A stretch of 64,000 bases of DNA from Bacillus sp. 103mf (GTDB lineage: Bacteria > Bacillota > Bacilli > Bacillales > Bacillaceae_G). The stretch lies in assembly GCF_900116295.1 (NCBI RefSeq), contig NZ_FPAF01000005.1:62001-126000 (forward strand). Reading direction: 5' to 3'. A program made the translations under genes and the position numbers. Below the pieces are notes generated by a model that had not been told where the DNA came from, did no database searches, and worked only from the letters and a program-made list of their open reading frames with translations. Of this stretch, positions 35,760 to 43,019 are shown piece by piece (position 1 is the stretch's first letter; every line of letters begins with the position of its first letter).

Positions 35760-35771
35760 GTGCATTTGCAC
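35760..35771. promoter_or_regulatory. Palindrome GTGCA-TT-TGCAC, possible activator site
   Basis: The 5-bp arms are perfect. It lies about 180 bases upstream of the kamA -24 element, a distance typical of sigma-54 enhancer sites. There is no other evidence. Confidence 0.3.
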
Positions 35772-35935
35772 CAATAAATGAGCGCTTACATATATATAAA
35801 TAAAGAAAATTCTGTTTTTTAAAGGGGTATTTTTATTTTTCTTTCGAATAAAACGATATTTTTATAGTCAAGAAGCTTGTAATAGTCAAGGTTGTACGAA
35901 TAGAAGGGAATCAAAGTCTAGACGTAACCGTTAAA

Positions 35936-35955
35936 GTTGGCATGATTATTGCTTT
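35936..35955 (+). promoter_or_regulatory. Sigma-54 promoter of kamA
   Basis: TTGGCATGATTATTGCT has GG at 35939-35940 and GC at 35951-35952 with 10 bases between. Predicted transcription start is near 35964, 28 bases before the kamA start codon. Confidence 0.75.
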
Positions 35956-35991
35956 AATAAATAGTGAGCGTTTGAAAAAGGGGGAATGGCA

Positions 35992-37410
35992 ATGTTACAC
36001 GACGTATATAAACCAGAACGTCATTGGAAAGAGATTGAATTATGGAAAGATGTTACAGAGGAGCAATGGAATGATTGGATTTGGCAGTTAACAAATACAA
36101 TTAAAACATTAGATGATTTAAAGAAAGTAATTAATTTAACACCGGAAGAAGAAGAAGGTGTTAAAATTTCAACAAAAACAATCCCATTAAACATTACACC
36201 ATACTATGCATCCCTTATGAATCCAGATGATCCACGTTGTCCAATTCGTATGCAATCTGTACCGATTTCAGAGGAATTATATAAAACGAAGTACGATTTA
36301 GAAGATCCGCTTCATGAGGATGAAGATTCACCAGTTCCAGGATTAACACATCGTTATCCAGATCGTGTTCTTTTCCTAGTAACAAACCAATGTTCTATGT
36401 ACTGTCGTTACTGTACACGTCGTCGTTTTAGTGGACAAATTGGAATGGGAGTTCCAAAGAAGCAATTAGACGAAGCGATTGCTTATATTCGTGAAACGCC
36501 GCAAGTTCGTGATGTGTTAATCTCTGGCGGTGATGGACTTCTCATTAACGATAACATTTTAGAGTACATTTTAAAGAATTTACGTGCAATTCCGCATGTG
36601 GAAATTATCCGCATTGGAACGAGAGCTCCTGTTGTGTTTCCGCAGCGTATTACGGAAAACCTTTGCAATATCATTAAGAAATATCATCCAGTTTGGTTAA
36701 ATACACATTTTAATACTTCTATTGAGATTACAGAAGAATCTAAACTTGCTTGTGAAATGCTTGCGAATGCAGGTGTACCGCTTGGAAACCAAGCTGTTAT
36801 TTTAGCAGGTATTAACGATAGCGTACCAATTATGAAAAAATTGATGCACGATTTAGTAAAAATTCGCGTGCGTCCTTACTATATTTATCAATGTGACTTA
36901 TCTGAAGGAATTGGCCATTTCCGTGCACCAGTTTCTAAAGGCCTTGAAATTATTGAAGGGTTACGCGGACATACGTCTGGTTATGCAGTGCCAACATTTG
37001 TTGTAGATGCACCGGGCGGCGGTGGTAAAATTGCTGTTCAGCCAAATTATATTATTTCACAAAGTGCTGACAAAGTTGTTCTTCGCAACTTTGAAGGTGT
37101 TATTACAACGTATCCAGAGCCAGAGAATTATGTAGCAGGCAGAGCAGAAGGATATTTCAAAGAAATTTATCCTACTTATGAAGAAAAGAATTCTGATGTT
37201 GGTATAGCAGCACTGATGAGTGATAAGAAGTTTAATCTTGTACCAGAAGGCTTGCAACGTATGAATCGCCGCAAAGATTATGAAACAAATAATACGCATG
37301 CTTCATTAAAAGATAAACGTGAAAAGCGTGACGAGTTGAAAGATAAAAAATATCAAGCACAAATGGAAAAATTAAATGAGAGTAAAAAAACTGAGGGAGA
37401 TGCAGTATGA
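35992..37410 (+). CDS. kamA: L-lysine 2,3-aminomutase (radical SAM)
   Basis: This 472-residue enzyme converts L-lysine to L-beta-lysine using SAM, a 4Fe-4S cluster and PLP. The radical SAM motif C-x3-C-x2-C is in NQCSMYCRYCTRRRF, SGGDGLL is the SAM-contact region, and VPTFVVDAPGGGGKI contains the downstream lysine-binding segment. It is nearly colinear with B. subtilis KamA (YodO). The second ATG (35992) is preferred because GGGG lies 7 bases upstream; ATG 35986 is too close. yokU overlaps the stop. Confidence 0.93.
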   Translation: MLHDVYKPERHWKEIELWKDVTEEQWNDWIWQLTNTIKTLDDLKKVINLTPEEEEGVKISTKTIPLNITPYYASLMNPDDPRCPIRMQSVPISEELYKTKYDLEDPLHEDEDSPVPGLTHRYPDRVLFLVTNQCSMYCRYCTRRRFSGQIGMGVPKKQLDEAIAYIRETPQVRDVLISGGDGLLINDNILEYILKNLRAIPHVEIIRIGTRAPVVFPQRITENLCNIIKKYHPVWLNTHFNTSIEITEESKLACEMLANAGVPLGNQAVILAGINDSVPIMKKLMHDLVKIRVRPYYIYQCDLSEGIGHFRAPVSKGLEIIEGLRGHTSGYAVPTFVVDAPGGGGKIAVQPNYIISQSADKVVLRNFEGVITTYPEPENYVAGRAEGYFKEIYPTYEEKNSDVGIAALMSDKKFNLVPEGLQRMNRRKDYETNNTHASLKDKREKRDELKDKKYQAQMEKLNESKKTEGDAV

Positions 37411-37679
37411 GATGTATGTGGTGTGAAGGTGAAGAAGCAATTGAAAGTGTAAATACTGTCTACTGGGAATTACCAGATGGAACACAAACAATTACAATTG
37501 AAGAAACACCTTGTATCGCATGTTCAACTTGTGGAATGTATTATCAATCAGAGGCTATTGTAAAAGAAATTGAAGATCAGCTCTTTTTAATTTATACGAA
37601 AGATTTGCCAAAACAAGTCACATATACAGAACTCATGGAGCGCCCTCGTTTACTAAAGCGAAATTATTTTGATTTTTAA
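37407..37679 (+). CDS. yokU: YokU-family putative zinc-binding protein
   Basis: This 90-residue protein has two CxxC pairs (MRCMWCEGE and CIACSTCGMYY), a likely zinc knuckle. The ATG overlaps the kamA stop, so the two are translationally coupled. The same pairing is found in other bacilli, suggesting a role tied to KamA. Its biochemical function is unknown. Confidence 0.82.
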   Translation: MRCMWCEGEEAIESVNTVYWELPDGTQTITIEETPCIACSTCGMYYQSEAIVKEIEDQLFLIYTKDLPKQVTYTELMERPRLLKRNYFDF

Positions 37680-37706
37680 CCAGCATTTTTCATGCTGGTT
37701 TTTTTC
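37678..37706 (+). terminator. Intrinsic terminator
   Basis: AACCAGCAT/ATGCTGGTT with a 5-base loop is followed by a T run, ending the kamA-yokU unit. Confidence 0.9.
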
Positions 37707-37754
37707 TTGTTTGCCTTGTATAATGTAGCCAAGTTAGAAAGGTAGGGAATAGTA

Positions 37755-37970
37755 TTGAAAAAGTCATTTTATCATTATATGATGAAGCACCGTGCTTCTT
37801 TATTGAAAGATGAACTATGCGACTTGGCGGAAACAATATATGAAGATCATAGTTTTCCGAAGCAATCGGAAGATTATGATGAAATTAGTTCATACTTAGA
37901 GTTAAGCGGTTCATTAGAAAGTATGAGCATTTTTGATTGCGCATGGGAATTATATATGCAAGAGCAGTAG
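37755..37970 (+). CDS. yozE: YozE-family protein (SAM-like fold)
   Basis: This 71-residue acidic protein matches YozE: KKSFYHYMMKHRA at the start and DCAWELYMQEQ at the end, with FPKQSEDYDEISSYLE between. The family has a helical SAM-like fold and unknown function. TTG start after GGTAGGG. Its place between kamA and yodN matches B. subtilis gene order. Confidence 0.85.
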   Translation: MKKSFYHYMMKHRASLLKDELCDLAETIYEDHSFPKQSEDYDEISSYLELSGSLESMSIFDCAWELYMQEQ

Positions 37971-38027
37971 AGTGAAACGCCTATTTTCAGATCGTTTTAC
38001 CACTATTCATTTTTAATTTGTGTTATG

Positions 38028-38055
38028 TACACTCCTATAGAGGAGTGTATTTTTT
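38028..38055 (+). terminator. Intrinsic terminator
   Basis: TACACTCCT/AGGAGTGTA with an ATAG loop is followed by a T run, between yozE and yodN. Confidence 0.9.
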
Positions 38056-38170
38056 CATGAAAAAAATATTCAATTATACAACCTCATGTGATAAGCGTTT
38101 TTGTAATGGGTCGCATATACTGTTATCGTCACATACTTAAAATCACGACTTGAAAAGGAGAGAGAGAGAC

Positions 38171-38317
38171 ATGACGAGAAAAAAGCAGCCCAAATACAAT
38201 ATAGGAGATATAGTCGTGATTACGTTATATGGTACCGTTGGTAAAGTCACAAATGTTAATTTTCTATTTTTATTGGTTATGTGTTATGAATTTAATATGA
38301 CACATTGGGGGCTATAA
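38171..38317 (+). pseudogene. yodN: YodN, 5' fragment (interrupted)
   Basis: A GGAG-rich ribosome site and ATG begin a frame MTRKKQPKYNIGDIVVITLY followed by GTVGKVTN, which matches the start of YodN-type proteins. After ACA AAT (38249-38254) the homology ends, and about 20 foreign codons lead to a TAA at 38315. The continuation of YodN resumes in frame at 41641. The fragment is the left target flank of the recombinase element. Promoter and ribosome site look intact, so a 48-residue peptide is probably made. Confidence 0.75.
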
Positions 38318-38318
38318 A

Positions 38319-39794
38319 ATGGCGTTGGCTGCTATGTATTTACGTTTATCTAGGAATGAAGAACAATTAGATATTGAGGATATCTTAACAAATCATCGAA
38401 ATGCTCTAATTAAACTTGCAAAGCAACATAAGTTGACATATGACATTTATCAAGAAATTTCGAGTGGTGTAAACATACAAAGACCTCAGCTGAATTTATT
38501 GTTAAGTAAATTAGATGAATACGATTATCTTTTGGTAATGGATATAGACCGGATTTCTCGTGACAATGCATATGCTGAACAAATTAAATCAGTGTTGATT
38601 GCACATGACATCAAAATATTAACACCACAGGGTGCTATTGATCTAAATCAAGAAAGTAATGAAATGTTATTTTCTTTTCAAGCAATGATGGCAAATTTTG
38701 AATATAAGCAAATTAAAAAGCGTTTGGGTCGAGGTCGATTGGCAGCAGCAGAACAAGGAAGATGGACAATGAGTAATAAGGCACCTTTGGGATATGAAAA
38801 GGACAAAAATCAAAGATTAGTCATTGTTGAGGATGAAGCAAAAATAATTAGATACATATTCCAAAAGACTTTAGAAAGAGTTAGTGCAAACGAAATAGCC
38901 AAAGAATTAGATTTGCTAGGTTGGAGGAGTAGAAGTGGTAAGGTTCTAACGACTTCTCATATCTCATCAATAAGAAGAAATGTTGTATATTATGGGGTAG
39001 TCAAAGCTTGTAGAAGGGTAAACGGGAGAGTTGTTGATGAGGTTTTTGTAGAAAATGCCCATCAACCAATCATCTCAAAGCAACAATGGTTAGAAGTTCA
39101 AAAAATACTTGAAGAAAACACAACAGGAAATTTTTTTAATAAAAGGAAAGTAACCCGAAGACTTCAAAACCTAATTTATTGTAATTGCTGTGGAAGAAAA
39201 AGATACATCCAAATTGATGGTAACGGAACTGATTTTATTAAATCTTGTTTTTACAAAATAAGCAATAATAAATGCAGAGATAGGGGACATAAGTATCTTC
39301 CTGTAGAAGATTACGTAATTAATAAGGTAAAAGAAAAGAAGGAGGATCTTGAAAAGACCATTCAGAAATTAAAATCTCTTGATATTACGGATGAAGAAAA
39401 TAAATTCCTTTCACAAATGGACTCATTAGAAAAGCAATTAGAAAGATATGAAAAGAGACAAAAAAATTTAACAATAATGAGAGCAGACGGGGAAATAAGA
39501 AAGAGTGAATTTCTTGTAATGAGTGAAGAGAACGAGGAACAAATCAAACAGGTTAAGCAACAGCTTGAATTAGTTGATATTCAATTAAAAAACTTGAAGA
39601 ATACAGATGAAGAACAACGACGGTTAGAAAAAATTATTGAAATGTTAGATAAGATAGAGACATATGACTCCGAAAACTGTAATGCTTTCTTTAAAACGTT
39701 CATAAAAAAAATCTGGTTCTCAACCAATGCGATTACAAATCATAATACAAAAAAAGAGGTTCCCGAAGTCATGATTGAAATCGAATGGCTATAA
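38319..39794 (+). CDS. Large serine recombinase/integrase
   Basis: This 491-residue site-specific recombinase has the catalytic Ser11 in AMYLRLSRNEE and the resolvase-fold segment LLVMDIDRISRDN. The Recombinase domain follows (APLGYEKDKNQRLVIVEDEA), then a zinc ribbon (YCNCCGRKR...SCFY...NKCRDRG) and a long coiled coil (about 345-445) as in phage-type integrases and SpoIVCA. It starts one base after the stop of the yodN 5' fragment, with GGGGG upstream, so it is likely transcribed from the yodN promoter. It should integrate and excise the surrounding element. Confidence 0.92.
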   Translation: MALAAMYLRLSRNEEQLDIEDILTNHRNALIKLAKQHKLTYDIYQEISSGVNIQRPQLNLLLSKLDEYDYLLVMDIDRISRDNAYAEQIKSVLIAHDIKILTPQGAIDLNQESNEMLFSFQAMMANFEYKQIKKRLGRGRLAAAEQGRWTMSNKAPLGYEKDKNQRLVIVEDEAKIIRYIFQKTLERVSANEIAKELDLLGWRSRSGKVLTTSHISSIRRNVVYYGVVKACRRVNGRVVDEVFVENAHQPIISKQQWLEVQKILEENTTGNFFNKRKVTRRLQNLIYCNCCGRKRYIQIDGNGTDFIKSCFYKISNNKCRDRGHKYLPVEDYVINKVKEKKEDLEKTIQKLKSLDITDEENKFLSQMDSLEKQLERYEKRQKNLTIMRADGEIRKSEFLVMSEENEEQIKQVKQQLELVDIQLKNLKNTDEEQRRLEKIIEMLDKIETYDSENCNAFFKTFIKKIWFSTNAITNHNTKKEVPEVMIEIEWL

Positions 39795-40112
39795 ATAGCT
39801 CCAATATTCTTACTGCTTATGGCATGATGAGTCATGCCATTTAAACTACCGGCTGAACAGAGGTATGTAATTCTAAAAGAAACGAGTTGTTTCCGAGGAT
39901 TATAAATTTACTTTAATTGAATCGATCAAGTTCAATGTGAAGTAGAAGACCCTAACTACAGTTATGTTTTTTGGATTCCTCCATTTGTTAAATATAAAAA
40001 GTTGAAGATAAATGGGATGCAAGTCTTATGAGACATTGTGACAAACTGTACTTCAACAAAAACAGCTTAATAGTTTGTCAATATTTTTTAAATAGGAAAG
40101 GAGATTTAAATC
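39795..40112. other. Intergenic part of the element with hairpins and a decayed fragment
   Basis: ATGGCATGA/TCATGCCAT (39824-39845 region) forms a 9-bp stem with a TGAG loop but little T run. A protein-like fragment (CEVEDPNYSYVFWIPPFVKY) reads at about 39936-40030 without a start. TGACAAACT (40039-40047) and AGTTTGTCA (40072-40080) form an inverted repeat upstream of the next gene and may be an operator or terminator. Confidence 0.4.
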
Positions 40113-40955
40113 ATGGGTGTTGAATCATTAAAGAGCAAAATGCTAACGAAACCACATAAATTTACAGCTGGAATAGAAGGTCCTTCATGTGATAAAAAAG
40201 GGAATATTTACGCTGTTAACTTTAAAAAATCAGGCACGATTGGCAAAGTAACTCCAAATGGGAATAGTAGTGTCTTTATTGAACTGCCTAAGGGTAGTAT
40301 CGGAAGCGGGACACGTATTGACCGTAATGGAACTTTGTTCATTGCAGATTATGTTAAACATAATATATTCGCAGTTAATATTGAAACAAAAGAAATAAGA
40401 GTGTTTGCTCATAACCCTGATATGAACCAGCCTAACGATTTAGCGATAACCAATCAAGGTGTTTTATTCGCTAGTGATCCCAACTGGAGCGAATCAACAG
40501 GACAATTATGGCGTATTGATAAAAACGGGGTCACTCATTTATTAGAAACCAATATGGGAACGACTAATGGAATTGAAGTGAGCCCTGATGATAAAAAACT
40601 ATATGTAAATGAAACAGAGAAAAGAAAAATATGGGTATATGATCTATCAAGTAACTACGAATTAAGTAATAAACGCTTACTTATAGAGTTTACCGATTTT
40701 GGACTTGATGGGATGCGTTGTGATATGGCTGGAAATTTGTTTGTAACTCGCATTGGCAAAGGTGTGGTGGCAAAGGTATCACCTGATGGTCATCTTCTAA
40801 GCGAAATTCACTTTACCGGAAAAAAATGTAATAACCTTACATTTGGAGGCCCTGATGGAAAAACCTGTTATGTGACAGTAGCTGATACAGGAAACATTCA
40901 AATGTTTCAAACAGATGTACCTGGAAGGTGTTGGAGTTTACTGCATGATAGATAA
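40113..40955 (+). CDS. SMP-30/gluconolactonase-like beta-propeller protein
   Basis: The protein has 280 residues. Blade-like repeats (GNIYAVNFKK, GTLFIADYVKHNIFAVN, GVLFASDPNW, KKLYVNETEKRKIWVYD, GNLFVTRIGKGVVAKV) fit the six-bladed SMP-30 fold. Candidate metal ligands are Glu22 (IEGPSCD), Asn in QPNDLAI, Asn in TTNGIEVSPDD and Asp in LDGMRCD. Such enzymes hydrolyse lactones; the substrate is unknown. There is no signal peptide. It is the only intact cargo gene of the element, with a good GGAAAGGAG site. Confidence 0.8.
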   Translation: MGVESLKSKMLTKPHKFTAGIEGPSCDKKGNIYAVNFKKSGTIGKVTPNGNSSVFIELPKGSIGSGTRIDRNGTLFIADYVKHNIFAVNIETKEIRVFAHNPDMNQPNDLAITNQGVLFASDPNWSESTGQLWRIDKNGVTHLLETNMGTTNGIEVSPDDKKLYVNETEKRKIWVYDLSSNYELSNKRLLIEFTDFGLDGMRCDMAGNLFVTRIGKGVVAKVSPDGHLLSEIHFTGKKCNNLTFGGPDGKTCYVTVADTGNIQMFQTDVPGRCWSLLHDR

Positions 40956-41046
40956 GATTATTCCATATTATCTAACTGAACATGATTATTAGTTATGTAA
41001 TTTAGTAGATTGATAATGTGTGTGTATTTACCTGAATTTAAATAGT

Positions 41047-41205
41047 TAAGAGTTGTGATATACAACATCCAGACCAATGACTGGATTCATTCTAAATTTA
41101 GTGAGGTAATTGTTGAATGGAAAGTGTAGAAGGTGAACGCAAGTTGGACGCTGATTGAACAATGGTTACGGAAAAAAGGTTTTAAAAACAAATTTTGACT
41201 AAAAG
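41047..41205 (+). pseudogene. Decayed coding fragment in the element
   Basis: One frame reads protein-like from about 41047 (VVIYNIQTNDWIHSKFSEV), passes a TAG and continues in frame as NASWTLIEQWLRKKGFKNKF before a TGA. No start codon with a ribosome site fits. I do not recognise the family. Confidence 0.35.
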
Positions 41206-41298
41206 TTCATCGTCAATTATCGGAATTTTAAAGAGGGAAATCACTTCTCCAAGATACTGCTATATAGTTCGGACTGTTTCGGTGGGAGGAGGAGAAAA

Positions 41299-41526
41299 AT
41301 GGGGAATGATAACAAGGAAAAAATACGTTGAGACAAGATTCCAAACAAAAACTTCATGCATATTCTGCAACGAGGTGATTTCATTGTGAAAGTAAAATAT
41401 GGAGAAAGAGGAACCTTTGATCCGGTGAAGGCAGCCAAGGGACTAATTGAATTGTACAATAAGTTTAATAATCCGAATGTTCTAGATAATCAAGAAAATG
41501 ATAAAATAAAAGACAAACCAAATTAA
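41299..41526 (+). pseudogene. Small gene with an in-frame TGA near the right border of the element
   Basis: An ATG after GGAGGAG starts MGNDNKEKIR, then a TGA (41329-41331), then the same frame continues to VKVKYGERGTFDPVKAAKGL and ends at 41526 (75 residues plus the internal stop). A shorter 46-residue protein could start at GTG 41386 behind GAGGTGA. The position beside the right border and small size fit an accessory recombination gene, but I have no family match. Confidence 0.45.
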
Positions 41527-41640
41527 ACTCGTGTGCCACTAAGGTATACGGTTTTTCTTTTTTATTTACATTTACAAGGAGGCGATAACCTTTTAATCGT
41601 AAATGGTTATTCATCAAATAAATTTAGAAATATAACAAAT

Positions 41641-42219
41641 ATAAAAATACTAGATGGCGTTTATGTATACGAAGTGAACAATCACGATGGATTTTACGTA
41701 GAACATACATTACAGCTTGTGACGGAACAAGAAATGAAAGATGGCGAATCCGAGTGGATTGAACTGCACTATAAATTTACGTTTGGTGATCTCGTTCAAG
41801 TAACAGGCTATGAAAAAGATGTATTTCGTGTTGTTGGCTACCGGACGGAAGTATGGCGTTATAAAAATGATGCATGGGAAGATACAATTTATGAATTATC
41901 TCGTATTACAGATGGAGAGTGGCTAGAAGCGGATGAATCTGATTTGGCACTTATAGCGAATGCACAAACAGCAAATATCATTTTAAAGAAAATGAAACAA
42001 GATAAGGCAGGTATGAATAAGCTTGATTTAGGTAAATTAAAGTCTATTAATAATTCGAAAAAAGTAAGTATAAAAACGAATCGAAAAGAAATTATTGATG
42101 GTTTACTAGATATTTTTAATGATTACAGAACATTATATGAAACATTTCAAGATGAAGAGTATAAAATTGTGATGGAAGTTGTACGTAATTATTTAATCAA
42201 ATTATCCGAGAAAAAATAA
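41641..42219 (+). pseudogene. yodN: YodN, 3' fragment (interrupted)
   Basis: From 41641 the frame reads IKILDGVYVYEVNNHDG, then FGDLVQVTGYEKDVFRVVGY and the conserved WRYKNDAWEDTIYELSR, all typical of YodN, for 192 residues. It lacks its own start: the nearest in-frame GTG (41533) has no ribosome site, while an AAGGAGG at 41576 has no standard in-frame start behind it. Joined to the 28 codons at 38171 it would give a 220-residue protein, about the expected length. Function of YodN is unknown. Confidence 0.75.
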
Positions 42220-42220
42220 C

Positions 42221-42376
42221 TTAGAAAGAGAGCAGGAATTGAAAGAAAATAAAAGCTGTATATGGTATGCCTACAATTGTTAAAAAGATAATAAATATAG
42301 AAATTAGTTTGTCCACCCATTTATCTTCATGTACAAAACCTTCTTCTGTATGTATTGTTTTTTGTTTATATTCCAT
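42221..42376 (-). CDS. Small membrane protein (51 aa), antisense orientation
   Basis: On the minus strand an AGGAGG site 8 bases before the ATG starts a 51-residue frame. The first 22 residues are hydrophilic (MEYKQKTIHTEEGFVHEDKW); the rest is a single hydrophobic segment (LISIFIIFLTIVGIPYTAFI). It lies between the yodN 3' fragment and yozD, opposite to both. No family is recognised. Confidence 0.55.
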   Translation of the reverse strand: MEYKQKTIHTEEGFVHEDKWVDKLISIFIIFLTIVGIPYTAFIFFQFLLSF

Positions 42377-42530
42377 TGTGTTTTCCTCCTTTATATAGCT
42401 TGTACTACATGTTATGCAAAAGTGTCTTCTTGTATAACCTATATATCTAGTAAGAAAAGAAAAATGTTTTTCTATTGTTATACATAATTTCTATTTTTCT
42501 TCATAAAACAGAATTAAAGGGGTGATGCTC

Positions 42531-42716
42531 ATGAAGGAAATAGAGGTCGTGATTGATACGGAAGAAATTGCGGAATTTTTTTATGAGCAATTAATTGCGA
42601 GAGGTTATGTACCAAAGCGCGAAGAAATTGAAGATCTTGCAGATATTGCATTCGATTATTTGTTAGAGAAATGTATGATTGATGAAGTATTTGACGAAGA
42701 TGATGAAGGAAAGTAA
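42531..42716 (+). CDS. yozD: YozD-family small acidic protein
   Basis: This 61-residue protein matches YozD: MKEIEVVIDTEEIAEFFYEQ followed by ADIAFDYLLEKCMIDE. The ATG at 42531 has AAGGGGTGATG upstream; nine bases more (GTG 42522) would remove the spacing. Its place next to yodN matches B. subtilis. Function is unknown. Confidence 0.85.
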   Translation: MKEIEVVIDTEEIAEFFYEQLIARGYVPKREEIEDLADIAFDYLLEKCMIDEVFDEDDEGK

Positions 42717-42741
42717 CGACGGGATAGACTCGTCGTTTTTT
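42715..42741 (+). terminator. Intrinsic terminator
   Basis: AACGACG/CGTCGTT with a 9-base loop is followed by T residues after yozD. Confidence 0.8.
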
Positions 42742-42827
42742 GCATCGCATAAATTACAAAACTAATATCACCATATCGTGTTGTATTTGGTATAATGAAA
42801 GTGAAAATTTTCTGAAGAGGTGAAGAA

Positions 42828-43019
42828 ATGTTCAAAAAAATTATTGATTCTTTGCTAGGGAATAAACATAAGCACCACTCTTATTCCAGTAGTGATTATC
42901 GACATCGACATCGTTCGTATTCTAGCAGCGATCATCATAAGCATCGTCCATCTCATGGGTATGGGCATCATCATTATAAAAGAAAACATAAAAGTGGCAG
43001 TTTTTTCTCTAGTAGTTGA
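42828..43019 (+). CDS. Histidine/serine-rich basic peptide (63 aa)
   Basis: After a short amphipathic start (MFKKIIDSLLGNKHKHH) the sequence is a low-complexity alternation of His, Ser, Tyr, Arg and Lys (SYSSSDYRHRHRSYSSSDHH), with about a quarter His. It could bind metal ions or be a Ser/Tyr phosphorylation substrate. AGAGGTG precedes the ATG. Its stop codon overlaps the start of the protein kinase gene (TGATG), so both are on one transcript. Confidence 0.72.
   Translation: MFKKIIDSLLGNKHKHHSYSSSDYRHRHRSYSSSDHHKHRPSHGYGHHHYKRKHKSGSFFSSS

Larger units (their letters stand above)
38249..41640 (+). mobile_element. Serine-recombinase element inserted in yodN
   Basis: The two halves of yodN are separated by about 3.39 kb bordered by ACAAAT at 38249-38254 and at 41635-41640, each reading as the codons Thr-Asn in the yodN frame. 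Removing one copy with the intervening DNA would give Gly-Lys-Val-Thr-Asn-Ile-Lys-Ile-Leu-Asp-Gly without a frameshift. It carries a large serine recombinase next to the left border, an SMP-30-like gene and several decayed frames. No transposase, terminal inverted repeats or phage genes are seen. The ACAAAT pair is the candidate crossover core. Confidence 0.7.

Noticed and set aside
41195-41389. 64-residue frame in the yodN element
   Set aside because: No ribosome site, unusual composition, and it overlaps the better-supported frame starting at 41299.
42828-43019. CRISPR-like or tandem repeat signal from the SYSSSD repeats
   Set aside because: The periodicity is the low-complexity coding of the His-rich peptide, with no direct repeat/spacer pattern.
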